Source: Cryptomeria japonica | Taxonomy: Eukaryota > Streptophyta > Pinopsida > Cupressales > Cupressaceae | Direction: 5' to 3' | NCBI RefSeq assembly: GCF_030272615.1 | Contig: NC_081407.1 | Span: 315,424,456 to 315,484,455 of the forward strand | DNA: 60,000 bases | Part shown: positions 12,301-24,486 of the stretch, one piece after another | Numbering within the stretch: the first letter of the stretch is position 1 | Layout of the letters: each line of letters opens with the position of its first letter | Notes under the pieces: model-generated | Seen by the model: the letters and a program-made list of their open reading frames with translations, nothing else | What the model was told of the DNA's origin: nothing | The model's database searches: none | Program-made: the position numbers and the translations under genes

Positions 12301-13247
12301 TGTTAGGGTTCCCACAGATATTGAGAGGGGGGGGTGAATCAGTATCTGACCGGTAATGAAATTCTCTTAAGACAAAACATGCAGAACATAAAGTAACAGT
12401 ATACCGGTATGCAAGAATTAATGTAATTAACAGAATAAAAAACATCCACATGAAAAGAACACCATAACACAAGATGTTTAATGAGGAAACCTGGTGTGGG
12501 AAAAACCTTGGTGGGATTTGTGACCCACAATATTCACTTACTGGCCAATAAGAGAATATTACTTACAATAGGGGCCTGCACATGCAGGAAGGCCAACTGC
12601 CTAGAGCACACTGCTCAATAAGAAGTCACACTGACTTACAATGAGGATTATACAAATCCTATATTTTGTACTACTTTACAATAGCATCTTCAATGCTAGA
12701 TTCAGTACCAGTTCTTGCTCTGTTCTTTACATATACCCTTGACCTATAATTCGCACATTAGGTTTGCCTAGTAATTTTCTTTTTGCTTCCTGTCCATGTC
12801 TTACAAATGTCTACAATGATCTCTTTTATATACAAGAGTCATTTTACAATTTGCCAAGTCGGCTTACAATAATAAACAAAATATTACATATCAAAAATCC
12901 TGTCGGCCTCTGTGCTAGTATACATCTTTTCTTCTATGTCGGTGTACATCTTTTCTTTTGTGTCGGTGTCGGTGTTGGTGTAGAGTGATCTTGCTGATAT
13001 CGGTGCACTGTCTTGCTTGAATAATGCTTTGCCTGTAGAATGTCTTGCCGGTGCCATAGGATTGCAAGGTTCCCTGTGTAAAGCTTTGCTGGTATAATGT
13101 CTTGTTGGTGCCATAGGATTGCAAGGTTGCCTATGTAATGCTTTGCCGGTATAATGTCTTGCCGGTGCCATAGGATTGCAAGGTTTCCATCAATGACAAA
13201 ACCTTCAATCACACACAATGTCTCATTGGAGTGTCCATATGCCAACA
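12301..13247 (-). mobile_element. Solo LTR, Copia type (copy 1)
   Basis: 947 bp, TGTTAGGGTT...TGCCAACA on the plus strand. It is flanked by perfect 5-bp duplications GTAAT (12296-12300 and 13248-13252). Read on the minus strand, its end has the ACTGATTCACCCCCC-type pyrimidine stretch seen in the other LTRs here, so the element lay on the minus strand. No internal region is present, so it is a solo LTR left by recombination between two LTRs. Confidence 0.9.
13040..13190. repeat. 57-bp tandem repeat in solo LTR (copy 1)
   Basis: GTGCCATAGGATTGCAAGGT recurs at 13051, 13108 and 13165 with an exact 57-base period. The intervening TTTGC(C/T)GGTATAATGTCTTG blocks are also conserved. The units differ at a few bases. 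Confidence 0.92.
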
Positions 13248-13252
13248 GTAAT

Positions 13253-14158
13253 CAATTAGAATCAATTAAAGTATCAAACAGATAGACCATGCCTAGAAAA
13301 TAGATCTTTCGATTCAAGGTCCCGATTGTGACCTATTCTACTAGGCTTGTGTGTCAGTATGTTGTAACCCGGTTGTTACTGATTGGATGCAATCAAATTT
13401 CATGAAATAAAACTATTTTTTATGCATTGCCTCCATCATATATGTGTGTTTTTGTTGTGTTACTCTTTTTGACTAGTCCAAATTGATCTCCTTGAGGCCT
13501 GTCCTCACCAGTGACTACTTCATAAATTATGCATTGGAAGCTTACCACGAGGTCTCTAGATAACAAGTCAACATAAATATCTAGAATTTTATTTTTCTTG
13601 ATACATATATAAGAAATAACAAGGAAATAGTTAAAATATAAGATACAAAAGTAGTCACGTACTCACAAAATGTTTAGGCGTCACTTTTTTGGGGGGGTGT
13701 ACAATATCCAATTATAGAATTCTATGGTTTCTAGTGTTACCCTTAATATTTCCTCTTAGAAAATAAATAGCTTTATTTATTTGGAAGAATTATTATTCTA
13801 AATATTATTATAGTTGTGTGAATAATCTACTCTTTTTCTTTTCTCAAAATGTCAATCAAAACTTGTGATATCATTGATAAAATAATGGTAGATTTATTTT
13901 ATTTTAATGTGTTGGATAAGATCTATAACCTAAAAAAATAGGGTTGTTTTTCTAACGACAAACAAGAATAATATTTTAGAAGTTGGAAACTAATCTAGAA
14001 TCTCTTCTGCCAACCCCATCTTTAGTGCACTAGAATATTAAAAAAAGAAATACTTGGACTCCCTATATTCAAACAAAATTCTCAAAATATTCAACATTTT
14101 TAGTGGTTCAACTATTTATAATTTTGTGTTATTTTGTAGAGGTCTAATCATAAAGTAC
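13253..14158. mobile_element. G1 3' non-coding/LTR region, right part (copy 1)
   Basis: AT-rich, no reading frame of interest. It follows the GTAAT duplication of the solo LTR and ends at the start of the C1 Copia LTR. It contains a TTTTTTGGGGGGG run near 13686 that could be a decayed polypurine tract. I see no clear LTR end. Confidence 0.4.
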
Positions 14159-14588
14159 TGTTGAACACACCATAGGACTAAGAGGGGGAGGGGGGAGGGA
14201 TGAATCAGTCTAGACCTTAAAACAATTTATAATACTTCAAAATTCAAATCACAATTAACTTATCTCTATAATTATGAAACATGAAAGATTAAATTACAAT
14301 ACATGCAAGAACACCAGATTTATGTGGAAAACCCAAGGAGGGAAAAACCACAGTGACAATCACATTCACAATATAAATAACTAATTACAATGATTTAGGC
14401 TCAAGGCCAAGGAGGTCACTACACTTGATTTGACTTGCAAAACTAAGGCACACAACCTTAGGTCAAGATACAAGTGACTTGCAATATTGAGAAGCACAAT
14501 CTTAGGGCAAGGTACAAAGAACTGCATAGGCTTCCAAAGGGTTCACTATCATCTAGCATGTACAGGGAAATAGTGAATTGTAATGAAT
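14159..14588 (-). mobile_element. C1 Copia LTR fragment, cut at the duplication junction
   Basis: Starts TGTTGAACA like the LTRs at 46872 and 53128 and carries the same GAGGGGGAGG...GATGAATCAGT stretch. Only 430 of about 1605 bases are present. At 14588 it ends abruptly in PMD sequence. Confidence 0.9.
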
Positions 14589-14602
14589 TGTAGTGAATTG
14601 TA
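14571..14602. other. Duplication breakpoint with short direct repeats
   Basis: Copy identity stops after 14588. TAGTGAATTGTA is present at 14571-14582 and again at 14591-14602, with TAATGAATTGTA between. In copy 2 only the first is present and the LTR then continues. The second unit lies at the join and looks like filler copied from the flank. True PMD-side sequence probably starts near 14603. Confidence 0.7.
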
Positions 14603-16334
14603 CATGGGGTTGCTGACTGCGTTGGCCGAGAGATGGCACTCAGAGACATGCACGTTTCACCTGCCGATGGGTGAGATGACAGTGACATTAGAGGATGTAT
14701 ACAGGATTCTGCATGTTCCTATTGATGGAGAGTTGATTCCCTACGACCGTGACGGTGACAGGGAGGCATTGAGATGGGTTTTTCAGGATCCTGATTTGGA
14801 GATGCGAGCAGGTCATGTAGCCTGGGATACCATGACTGCCACAGGTTTAGCATTGCCAGCAGTTGTTGGGGGAGTCATCAGTGGGTATTTGTGTCCAGAC
14901 AGGGCCACACGAGGATTGGCAGTGGGCTGGGGAGGGGCATTGGAGACGCTGATGGCAGAGCACACTAGGTATGCATGGGGGCCATGTGTCCTGGCACATT
15001 TGTATTATGAGCTGCATCAATTTGTGTACCATGGATCAGTGGGTTTGGGCTGCGGCGTGACTCTCTTGCAGGTGTGGGCCTATGAGCACCTTCCCATCAC
15101 ACGGCCCATTCATTTCAGAGGCAGAGGACAGGGACAGAGTTTTGTGCACCTGTATGACATGATCACATCCCAGCCTCGGATTGGGAGATTGGAGCATTGG
15201 AGGCGAGTCATTGATGATATTGACATGGTGATCTGGAGGCCGTACCTGGGGTGCGAGGAGTGGGAGGACGATGCCTTGGAGCTACCATATGTGTTTAGGA
15301 GTAGGTATTTGATGGGGCGGATGCCCTATATTCTGGAGAGGCAGCTTATTGATAGGGTGTGCAGGCAGTTTGGGCGGATCCAGCGGATGCCACGGGGCTC
15401 GGGCATGTATGCCCGTACGGTCAGAGATCAGGTGCAGTTTGGCCCACTGCTATCATATGATCAGGCGGTGACGTAGCTAGCGGAGATGATGCCGATGCCA
15501 TGGGACATGTGGCCAGAGGTAGATGATGCAGGGATGGACGCAGAGTACTCTGCGTATTGGGCAGAGCATCCATTTCCCAGATTGACAGATCCGGCAGAGC
15601 CACTGGATGGAGAGGGTGGAGGAGATGATGATGATGGAGGAGGGGATGGAGGTAGGGGCTGACGGAGGCGGAGGGGAGTGGTGGGAGAGAGGCGGGTGGC
15701 ACCTCGGAGGGAGGGAGGACAGGAGAGAGCAGCTCCGGTGGTGAGAGGACGGGGTGGACTGCCCCTACAGGTGCCAGCAGCACAGGGTCCTAGACAGGGA
15801 CCGAGACAGGTGCAGGCAGAGGGACAGAGACAGGTACAGCCACAGGTACCTATACAGGCACAGGGACAGGTGCAGGCAGAGGTTGAGGGACAGGCACCTG
15901 TAGGGGAGGAGCCACAGGCGGAGGCAGAGAGCGGAGACTCTGAGGAGGATGAGGTGGTGAGGCTGCGGGAGATCTGCCAGGGCCAGGCAGATGAGATTGA
16001 GGATTTGGTGCGGGAGAGGAACCACCTCAGGATCAGGGTCTGAGACACAGAGCGGGAGAGGGATCAGGCCATCCAGAGATACACAGAGGCCGAGACAGCT
16101 CTGAGGGTAGGTAGGCGGGCAGCAGAGGATGCAGGGGCAGGCTATGCATATGTTTTGCGAGCCGGAGAGGAGATCACCTACTGGAGGGATCTATACTATG
16201 CAGCCGTGCCAGCAGATCAGCGGGCTAGGAGCTTCCATAGATCGTCGCGCACAGCGACGGCTACGGGAGGGAGCCGCAGGAGACAGGCATCCAGTGGTGG
16301 GGTCATGGAGCCTCCACCACCACCAGAGAGATAG
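14589..16334 (+). pseudogene. Plant mobile domain (PMD) protein, antisense ORF of element G2
   Basis: One frame runs about 580 codons to TAG 16332, broken by TAG 15474-15476, TGA 15660-15662 and TGA 16041-16043. The first ~230 residues match the plant mobile domain (MAIL1/'phosphatase 7 long form' type): ALAERWHSET, TFHLP.GEMT.TLEDV, PIDGE, then WAYEHLPI. The domain start is missing because the duplication junction cuts it; the Met at 14583 comes from junction filler. The C-terminal half is acidic, then Gln/Val/Pro-rich with short repeats, then coiled-coil-prone (about 15950-16160). The DNA is clearly richer in GC than its surroundings. It faces the G2 pol gene tail to tail, the place where Tat-group elements can carry an extra antisense ORF. 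A captured host gene is the alternative. I am sure of the domain, less sure of its ownership. Confidence 0.8.
15760..15905 (+). repeat. Gln/Val-rich coding repeat in PMD pseudogene
   Basis: GGACAGG and CAGGTGCAGGCAGAGG-like words recur about every 18-36 bases, giving QVQAEGQ-type peptide repeats. An expanding low-complexity linker between the PMD and the coiled coil. Confidence 0.7.
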
Positions 16335-16604
16335 GGGGATCCAGGGGTGAGTCCATCTATAGCTCAGACTCCGTCGAGGCGAGGCGGCTCCGAGGGAGGG
16401 AGTTCCTCATAGCTATAGTGGGCTCCCATTGTATCAGTAGATGTACCATTGTTGTATTGTAGACACCTGCGGGTGATTTTGTAGCCATATGATTCTTTTA
16501 ACATCATTGTATCATGACACTTTTGATTATATATGAGAGATGATCCATTTTTGCGGCAGCTATATGCATGCATACCTATGTGATGAAATGTTCTTATGTG
16601 ATAC

Positions 16605-16870
16605 ATGTTTTATGATATGGATGCTTATATGATGCAATGCAATATATTTTTGTTCTTTTATGTTGTATATGTGATGCATGATGCAAATGTGAATGTATGT
16701 AATGCAAATGAATATGATAATGCAAATGATTATTTACATAATGAAAATGTGAGATGTGCTAATATGTGTTGTATGCAGGATGTGATGCAATTGTGATATC
16801 TATATGTATGTATGAAATGCTTATATGTGGTGATGTAGGTGTAACTATATGAAATGCAAATGTTTTTGGT
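16605..16870. repeat. Degenerate ATGCAAATG array
   Basis: Words of the form GATGCAA, ATGCAAATG and AATGAATATG recur about every 10-20 bases over ~260 bases. Too irregular for a satellite; possibly decayed tandem DNA of the G2 non-coding tail. Confidence 0.55.
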
Positions 16871-17221
16871 GTGTCATTATACTCAGTCATGTGATAGCGG
16901 GCTACGCGGACTTGAGAAGGACGATGGAAGTCAATCAAGAAAGGGGGATGGAAGACAGAAGATATGAACATGAAAGAGCTTCTTGTGCGTTATCATCATT
17001 GAGCTTATTATGGCATAATAGGTTATGACAATCGAGGCATTTGTTCGGCCCAGAAAGTCATTGTACCTGTTTGCATGGAGATAAGACAGTCACAAACAAG
17101 GAATGCCCCAGTTCATACTAGACTCACAGTGTCCTCATATCCTTGGACAAGTCATAGCATTACTAAAAGACAATCCACAGACAGCAAATGCAAATAGGTG
17201 ACGATACCCCATCCTCGCCTT

Positions 17222-17282
17222 TCTAGTCAAAGACATCCTGGAGATAGAATCTCTAGTCAAAGACATCCTGGAAAAGCTAAAA
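17222..17282. repeat. ~30-bp tandem duplication
   Basis: TCTAGTCAAAGACATCCTGG occurs twice, separated by AGATAGAA-type spacer, within the G2 tail. Confidence 0.75.
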
Positions 17283-17529
17283 GACATGTCACCAAAAGAT
17301 AAAATCAAAAGAAAACCAAGATTCGACACCAACATCCACTGTAGTCCTCAAGTTTAGTGTCTCTTGTCACTTGTTTAAGTCTTATTCGATTGTGGTCACA
17401 ATGTTCACTTACACAAAAAAAAAGATAGATAGCACTAAACCATATGTTGTCTGAGTCTGTTGAAAGATTTGATTTTGTTGAAGCCCATTGTTGCTGCTGT
17501 GTCTCATTTGAAACTGACTGAATCCATGA

Positions 17530-17610
17530 AACTGATACCTTATTGCGGAGAAGACGAAACTTTATTGCGGACTGGCGATGCAAATGTTGCTTTATTGCGG
17601 ATTGTGCGCG
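17530..17610. repeat. Three TTTATTGCGGA repeats
   Basis: CTTATTGCGGA or TTTATTGCGGA occurs three times within 60 bases in the G2 tail. Short and imperfect. Confidence 0.65.
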
Positions 17611-18120
17611 GATAGACTTGAAGGAAGCTGGAAGAAACTGTACTCCTCGAAACATGTGATGTTCTCAGTTCCACACCCATTACTAGACATAGGAATTGGC
17701 CGTAGTCACAGATAGGATCTGATTTATTATGGATGGAAAAGGGAGTGAAAAGGGAGGGTTATGGATGGCTAACCAATCTTAGGTAGATCAATAACAAGCC
17801 ATGATGGGAATGGGTAAGTTTATTGTGAGTGAATAGGTTGTGAGTGTGTGCAAAGTGAAAGGATGAAAGAGAATCCTGAAGGAGGGAGGAGCAAAGTCCC
17901 TACGCATGGCGCTGGTGACCCAGTTTTCACCATGGTACTTGCCCAGGGTGCCACCGAAGTGGTTTTCACCGTTGGACGAAATTATTTCTCTTTACTTTTT
18001 TCGATTTTTCAATTTTTTTTGTTGTCACAAGGCGCCTATTTGCCAGGTTTTCACCAAGTGACGATTTTTTTTGTTTTTATAATTTTTTTTGTATTTTTAA
18101 ATTAGGATATTCCGAAGAGC

Positions 18121-19917
18121 TTATGTGTAGAACCTGCGAAGGTGCATGTTGTTGATAGGATCCTCCAAAGATTCACCTTCTGTAGTAGAGAGCTGATATG
18201 CACCAGATCCATATGCTGCTGTGATGATGTAAGGACCAAGCCAATTTGGTTCAAACTTGCCCTTCTTATCTCTGTCTTGCTGATTTTTGGGGTTCTCTCT
18301 GAGGACTAAGTCACCTACCTCAAATGTGCGAGGTTTGACCTTCTGATTGTAACTGCGACTCATTCGTTGTTGGTAAGCCTTGAGATGATTAAAAGCAGTG
18401 TGTCGTCGTTCCTCCAGCAGTTCTAGTTCTTGTAAGCGGGAGACCCTGTAGTCTTCATCGTTGATTATGTTTCTCAAGGAGACCCGTAAAGAAGGTAGCT
18501 CGACCTCAATAGGCAAGATGGCTTCAGCGCCGTAGACAAGTGAGTAGGGTGTAGCTCCTGTAGGTGTGCGGACACTGGTACGATAGGCCCAAAGTGCGGG
18601 ATTGAGTTGGACATGCCAGTTACGGCCAGCGTCGTCGACTGTCTTTTTAAGTATTTTGAGAATTGTTTTGTTAGACGCCTCAGCTTGGCCATTACCTTGG
18701 GGGTAGTATGGTGTGGAGAAATGGTGAGAGATATGGAAGCGCTCACAGAGTTCACGAACATCCTGGTTCTTGAAAGGACGCCCGTTATCTGTGATAATGG
18801 AAGTAGGAATCCCGTATTGGCAAATGATGTAGTTCAGGATGAAAGTAGCAATTTGTTTCCCAGTAACTTGTGTGAGAGGCACAGCTTCAATCCACTTTGT
18901 GAAATACTCTGTGGCTGTGATAATGAATTTATGTCCATTGGAAGAAGGAGGGTGAATCTTGCCTATGAGATCGAGTCCCCACTGACAAAAGGGCCAAGGA
19001 GATGCAAGTGGTTGTAGTTCTTGTGCTGGTGCATGTATAAGGTCTCCATGAATTTGACACTGCTTACACTTCTTGACAAACTGATATGCATCTCTTTCCA
19101 TAGTAGGCCAGTAGTATCCAGTCCTGATGAGTTTCTTGGCCAAGGTAGGACCACTAGTATGCGGACCACATATCCCTTCGTGCACTTCTCGTAACGCAAT
19201 CTGAGCTTCGTCACTCTCTAAACATCTAAGAAGGGTGCCATCTAGACCTCGTCGGTATAGGATATCAGCTAGGATAACGTATCGGGAGGATTGGCGAATG
19301 AAAGTGCGGCGTTGGTTGTTCGATAGATCGGGAGGTAAGATATTGTCATGAAGGTATGTGAATATGGAACCATATAAATGGGATTTAGGACCAACAACAC
19401 ATATCATTTTCGTAGGAGTGATCTCATATGACGGAATCAACAGGTTGTCAACCAGGAACTCATAGCAGGTCTCATTTTGCGGTAGATCAATGAGCGAAGC
19501 AATTGTAGCCATGGCATCAGCAGCACGATTCTGTTCTCTTGGTATCTGCTCAAACTCTATCTTTGCAAAGTGTTGTTTCAGATCATCTACCAGTTGTTTG
19601 TAAGGCATTAGCTTTTCATCTTTTGTTTGATAATCATCAGTTGCTTGACGGATGAGAAGTTGAGAATCCCCAAAAACACGAAGTTCTTGGATCTTCCACT
19701 GAACTGCAATTCTTAACCCAGTTGTTAATGCCTCGTATTCCGCTATATTGTTGGTGCAAGGAAATGATAAGCGGTATGACTTTGGTATAGAATCACCTTG
19801 GGGAGTTATAAAGAGTATACCCGCTCCTGCCCCATGCTGTGTGTATGAGCCATCAAAGTATAGTTGCCATGGCTTTGCAGGTGATATTGTTAGAATGGAC
19901 TCATCTGGAAATTCTGA
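18121..19917 (-). pseudogene. G2 pol C-terminal part: second RNase H and integrase
   Basis: In frame with the upstream 1516-codon part and separated from it by one TAG (19918-19920). It begins with a second RNase H (YFDGSYTQHGAGAG near 19860, AEYEAL near 19740, GDSQLL near 19670, NRAADAMA near 19520). The integrase follows: zinc module (HEGICGPHTSG to KCKQCQ, about 19050-19190), then the catalytic core (LDLIG near 18965, ITDNGRPF near 18780, and the Glu of QAEASNK near 18680). A basic C-terminus (EVGDLVLRE, WLGPY) ends with LRRFYT at the stop. The three catalytic acidic residues and the zinc ligands all look present. The body has no lesion; only the upstream stop separates it from gag-pol. 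Confidence 0.9.
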
Positions 19918-22900
19918 CTATAGAGGAACACCATCTATCATGGGAGCATCTGCCAGTTGATCTGCGATGGCTTGTCCTTTTATGGCTTTTCTGTCCACGT
20001 ATTCAATGTCGAATTCACTCAAAATCATTACCCACTTGGCCAGTCGCCCAGTAAGTGTAGATTTGTTGAGAAGATATTTTAGTGGATCAATTCTGGCAAT
20101 CAACTTAGTCTTGTGAGTGAGCATATAATGTCGTAATTTTTGTGAAGCAAAGACCACAGCGAGACATGCACGCTCAATAGGTGTGTAGTTCAGCTCATAT
20201 CCCACCAACGTGCGACTGATATAGTAGACTGCTTTTTCCTTGCCGTCAGGTATTTGCTGTGCTAGGAGTGCCCCCAGTGCTGTTGGAGTAGCTGATATGT
20301 AAAGTAGCAATGGTTGATCCGGAATTGGTGGCATCAAAACTGGCGGGTTCAAAAGATAGTCTTTGAGTGCCTGAAAAGCCTGTTGACAGTTCTCATCCCA
20401 TTTGAACTTGATGTTTTTGTGTAGCAGGTGCTGGAAAGGATTGCATTTATCTGCAAGTTGTGCTATGAATCTTCGTATGGACTGGAGTCTCCCTTGTAAA
20501 GACCAAAGTTGACTGATATTCTTGGGTGGCGGCATGTCCAAGATAGCCTTGACTTTTGCTGGATCAGCTTCTATTCCTCTTTTAGACACAATGAATCCTA
20601 GGAGCTTCCCGGAGGTTACTCCAACGACACATTTCTTTGGGTTTAATCTTACCTTGTATTTTTCCAGCCTATCAAAAGCAACTGAAAGTATGTCCAAGTG
20701 TGTATTTCTATCTATTGATTTAACCAAAAGGTTGTCAACATAATCTTCCACCGTTACATGCATGAGATCATGGAAGATAGTAGTCATAGCTCGTTGATAC
20801 GTGGCACCTGCATTTTTCAGCCCAAAGGGCATGACATTCCAGCAGAAGGTTCCCCATGGACAAGTAAATGATGTTTTATGTTGATCTTCAGGTGCAATCC
20901 TGATCTGATTATATCCCGAGAATCCGTCCATTAAAAATAACATCTCATGGCCTGCTGTGAGATCAACAATTAAATCAATGTTTGGTAATGGGAAATCATC
21001 CTTCGGACAAGCCTTGTTGATATCCCTGAAGTCTGTACATATTCGGATGCTGCGATCTGGTTTGCTAACAGGTACTAAGTTGGAAATCCATTCAGGATAA
21101 TCAATTGGGTGTATGAATCCGACATCCAGTAATTTCTCCAGCTCTGCCTTGACTAATAATGCCACTTGTGGATGCATTTTCCTCAATTTCTGTTTTACTG
21201 GTTTTGCCCCCGGTTTGACTGTTAAATGATGCATTACTAAATCGGGGTCTAGTCCAGGCATATCAGCATAAGACCATGCGAAGTGGACTTGTCGTTCCTT
21301 AAAGAAGCTTATGAACCTTGCTTTCTCGGCCTCTGTCAATGATTGAGCCAAAAATATGTTATGTGGAACCTCTGTTGTACCAATGTTTGTCTTTATAGTC
21401 TCCTCTACCAACATGGATGATTTTTCCTTGTATGATGCTGGGAGAATGTCAAGCCTTCCATCTTCGGGCACCTCAGAGAGGTTTTCACCCTCAGATACGT
21501 CCTTTCTTTTTACTTTTTTAGAGTCAGATAGCGCCACAGTGTGGTTTTCGCCATAAGACCCTTGTTTTGTTTTTATTTTCACATTTTTGCGACTAGAAGG
21601 CCCGACACCCTCGCCAAAGTATGCCATGTTATTAAGCTCTATGGCATATCCTGCTTTATGGTCTCCAAGAGGAAGATCATCGCGAATGCCAAGATAATCG
21701 ACTATAGCTTCATCATTTTGAAATGTATCAAGCTGTGTTGGTCCATCCTGATCCCAGTCAATGAGTTGGGGGTGAACGAGGGGAAGGTCTTTAGTGTTTT
21801 CAGAGTTCGCAAGGCTAATAGTGAAGATGTGGTTATATTCAGGTATGTCAAGATAGTCATCGAGGTCGTCAATGGCACTCTCCTCATCAGTTTCGATCGT
21901 GAGTGAGTCCAAATTAGCATCACTAGTAGCACCCTCAGGGACAGGTGTCCTCATCCTATGTGATCTTGACCTAGGGCCTTGAAACGAAGCTTGTGCGGGA
22001 TCCTTATGGGTCGGTTCTTGACCAACTCTGAATTTCTTGTAAAACTCCTCCTCCTCTGTAGGTTCCTCTGGCTCTCTAAATGTCTCGTTGAGCTCATAGT
22101 CGCTGGAGGATTTGTCTGAACCCCATTCCCATTCGTTGGAATCTGTAGAATAGTCATCTTCTTGTTGGACTTCAGCCACTTTGACTCGCCATATCTGTTT
22201 TGTTCTTTTATTGTGAATCTTGGGATTTAGAAAACCAAGCCCCTTGGAGCGTTCCCTTCTTGTAGTTAGCTCAGGTTGTAAAGGCTCCATGACACATTCT
22301 TCGCATAGTCCGAGAGGGCTTTTTCCATCATACCCAAATCTTTGTAGAATTTTGAAACCTTTGCCATAGTTCTCACAGGGTATTATAACTTGATCATGTG
22401 TATCCTCTTTAGCGTCCTTATATAGCATTTTATATAAATTTTCTTCCTCTAGTTCGCCCCATTTTTGAAAGATGGTAGGATCCCATTTGAGTAGCATGAT
22501 GGAGATTTGCTTATTAGGATGTGGCCTCCCATATTCCTTAGGGGAGTTCATGACTTGTCGTAAGAACATTGTTTGATTCAGAGTGTATTCTCCCATGCCT
22601 TTGTCTTGAAACTTGGCTCTAAGTTCACCTTGTTTGGATGTCGAGGGCTTTAATGACTCAGGATCAATATATGCTGAAGAAGGAGTAGCTTCACGATTGC
22701 TGGGAATGATAGTCTCAGTATGTGATCTCAAGTTATTGCAATATATGAATGGATTTGGATCACCATTGACCGTTACCTCGACTCCATTATGAGGAAACTT
22801 AATGCACTGATGATATGTTGATGGGACTGCCCTCATTTCATGAATCCACGAACGTCCTAGCAATATGTTATACGTAAGGTCTAGATCCAGGACTTGACAA

Positions 22901-24468
22901 ACCACATCCCTTGTGACTGGCCCTATTCTTAGTGGTAAGATGACCATGCCCTTGGACGAACGCTCTTCATCATCATAAGCCTTAATAGTGATTTGGTTTG
23001 TAGAATTTACAGCTTTGTCAGAATATCCCAATTGTCTGATGGTGCTCAATGTACAAATATTAAGACCTGCTCCTCCATCTATCAGGACTCGCTTTATTCG
23101 GTGTTTATGTATGAAGGCTTCAATATGTAGAGGTGCATTATGAGGCTGACTTATGGAGGCGTCATCGGCTTCTGTGAATGTGAGGGAGTGTGGAACGGAT
23201 AAATATCCCACCATGGCTTGAAACTGGTCCACGTTTAGATCAGTAGGGACAGTAGTATCTCTCAAGGTTTTGTCAAGGGCAGCTTTATGTGCAGGAGATA
23301 TACGTAAGAGCTCAAGAATAGAGATGAGTGCGGGTGTTTTCCCTAATTGCTCTACAAGGTCGTACTCAGGCTTAGTTGACGGAAGATTGGTATTCTTAGT
23401 AGAGGTACCTGGCAATGTGATCTTACCTCGACGGGTTGTAACATGACATTCGGAGGTAGCTTCAGATGAAGATCCCACACCTTTTAGGACAATTTTAGGT
23501 CGCTGAGGAGGATTCTCAGGATTTTTATTTTTGATAGTAATGGTAGAAATATGATTGTCCATTGAGATGTGATTAATAGTGGAATCATAATTGTAAGATG
23601 CTCTAGTGTAATTGGCTTGATCATCTGTGACTTTGCCTTTTCCCTTGTCATGTTTTGGGAATGGTTCCTTAAACACCTCATGCTCTTGATTAGATGAATG
23701 TCCCTCAATCTCAATATCTCCTCTGTCAATGAGATCTTGTACAATGTTTTTCAATCGATGGCAATTACTTGTCTTGTGACCCTTGCTCTTATGAAACTCG
23801 CAAAATTCATCATCATTCCACCAATTTGGTTTGACCTTTGGTTCATATGGAGGAAAATCTGGGACTGTGATCACTTTGTTTGCTACAAGCTTTTTGAATA
23901 CTGATTCAAGTGGTTCTCCCAATGGAGTGTACTTCCTTCGTGGTTTAGCAGCCGTTTGATTGTTCACTTGATTGTCGGTAGAACTTGATCCAGAAAAGAC
24001 GAACTTTGGTCTTACTGTGTTGGCATCAAAAACACCATCATTAACCGTGTTCTTGTTCTTGTTCCAAAATTTTGGTTTGTCCTTTCCTTTGAAGTCCTCT
24101 TTGTTTTCTTTGAATAGCTTGATAACTCCTTGTTCAATTAAGACCTTTTCTGTTGCTAGGCCCTTTTCAATGACATCCTTGAATGTGGACAAACAAGCTT
24201 TCCTGAGATCATAGCCAATAGCCTTGTTAACATTTTGTGTGAACATCTCCACCATTTGTTTTTGCGGGATCTCACAAGAGCATCTGCTAGCTAGGTTTCT
24301 CCATCTTTGTAAAAATGACGCGAAAGATTCTCCTTCTTTTTGTTTTGTATTGCACAAGGTAGTAACTGAGATATCTGTTTCAATGTTGTAAGAAAAATGC
24401 TGAATGAATGCTTCTGCCAAGTCGCCCCATAACTTAATACCGGGAGGTAATTGAGAAAACCATTCCAT
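19918..24468 (-). pseudogene. G2 gag C-terminal part, protease, G-patch, RT and RNase H
   Basis: 1516 codons. Residues 1-90 complete the retrotransposon Gag domain (MEWFSQLPPGIK...FLQRWRNLA). A CX2HX4HX4C knuckle lies near 222-236 (CEFHKSKGHKTSNC). The protease carries LIDGGAGLN near 459. A G-patch-like region is near 699-745 (GYDGKSPLG, GLGF). The RT follows with MDGFSGYNQI near 1182. The catalytic box reads YVDN instead of YVDD; the Asn codon is plus-strand 20731-20733, a G-to-A change on the coding strand. The RNase H follows to residue 1516. The YVDN change alone should abolish polymerisation. The gag start is in the same frame upstream, beyond TAG 24487-24489. Confidence 0.9.
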
Positions 24469-24486
24469 AGCTTGATCTCCTAAGCT

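Larger units (their letters stand above)
1..14588. repeat. Copy 1 of a ~14.6-kb near-identical duplication
   Basis: Base 1 matches base 32742, and the match runs to 14588/47301. The offset is 32741 at first, 32737 after the TA tract near 4740, and 32713 after the TA tract near 8360. By eye I find only about eight substitutions (1123, 1548, 1827, 3869, 8911, 9131, 10044, 13956) plus the two TA length changes, so identity is above 99.9 percent. The left end is cut by the window edge. The right end lies inside a Copia LTR, where copy 2 continues normally and copy 1 jumps into the PMD gene of element G2. This is the trailing part of a tandem duplicate with a unit of about 32.7 kb, or an assembly duplicate. 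Confidence 0.97.
16335..18120 (-). mobile_element. G2 spacer between antisense PMD ORF and pol end
   Basis: No gene is supported. It holds an ATGCAAAT/GATGCAA-rich stretch (16605-16870), a 28-bp direct repeat (CTAGTCAAAGACATCCTGGA at about 17222 and 17252), and three TTTATTGCGGA words near 17540-17600. A T-rich end adjoins the pol stop. I find no G2 3' LTR here. The expected TGTCTACA-type end is absent, so the 3' LTR was lost or lies outside the window. Confidence 0.6.

Noticed and set aside
13040-13190. 57-bp units as a CRISPR-like array
   Set aside because: Units are directly adjacent, with conserved spacers, inside a plant LTR; a simple tandem repeat.
13686-13700. TTTTTTGGGGGGGTG as a G1 polypurine tract and LTR start
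   Set aside because: No matching LTR end or partner could be found in the window, so the boundary cannot be supported.
14583-14588. ATG start for the PMD gene at 14583
   Set aside because: The codon is made of duplication-junction filler and Copia LTR bases, so it is not the native start.
14589-16334. PMD gene as an intact host gene
   Set aside because: The N-terminus is cut, three in-frame stops are present, and its position fits the antisense ORF of a Tat element.
17848-18105. 85-codon plus-strand frame near the G2 pol end
   Set aside because: Ends in Phe-rich low complexity from T runs; no motif.
19918-19920. TAG as programmed readthrough in G2 pol
   Set aside because: A similar TAG interrupts the Gag domain itself, and YVDN shows decay; random nonsense change is simpler.
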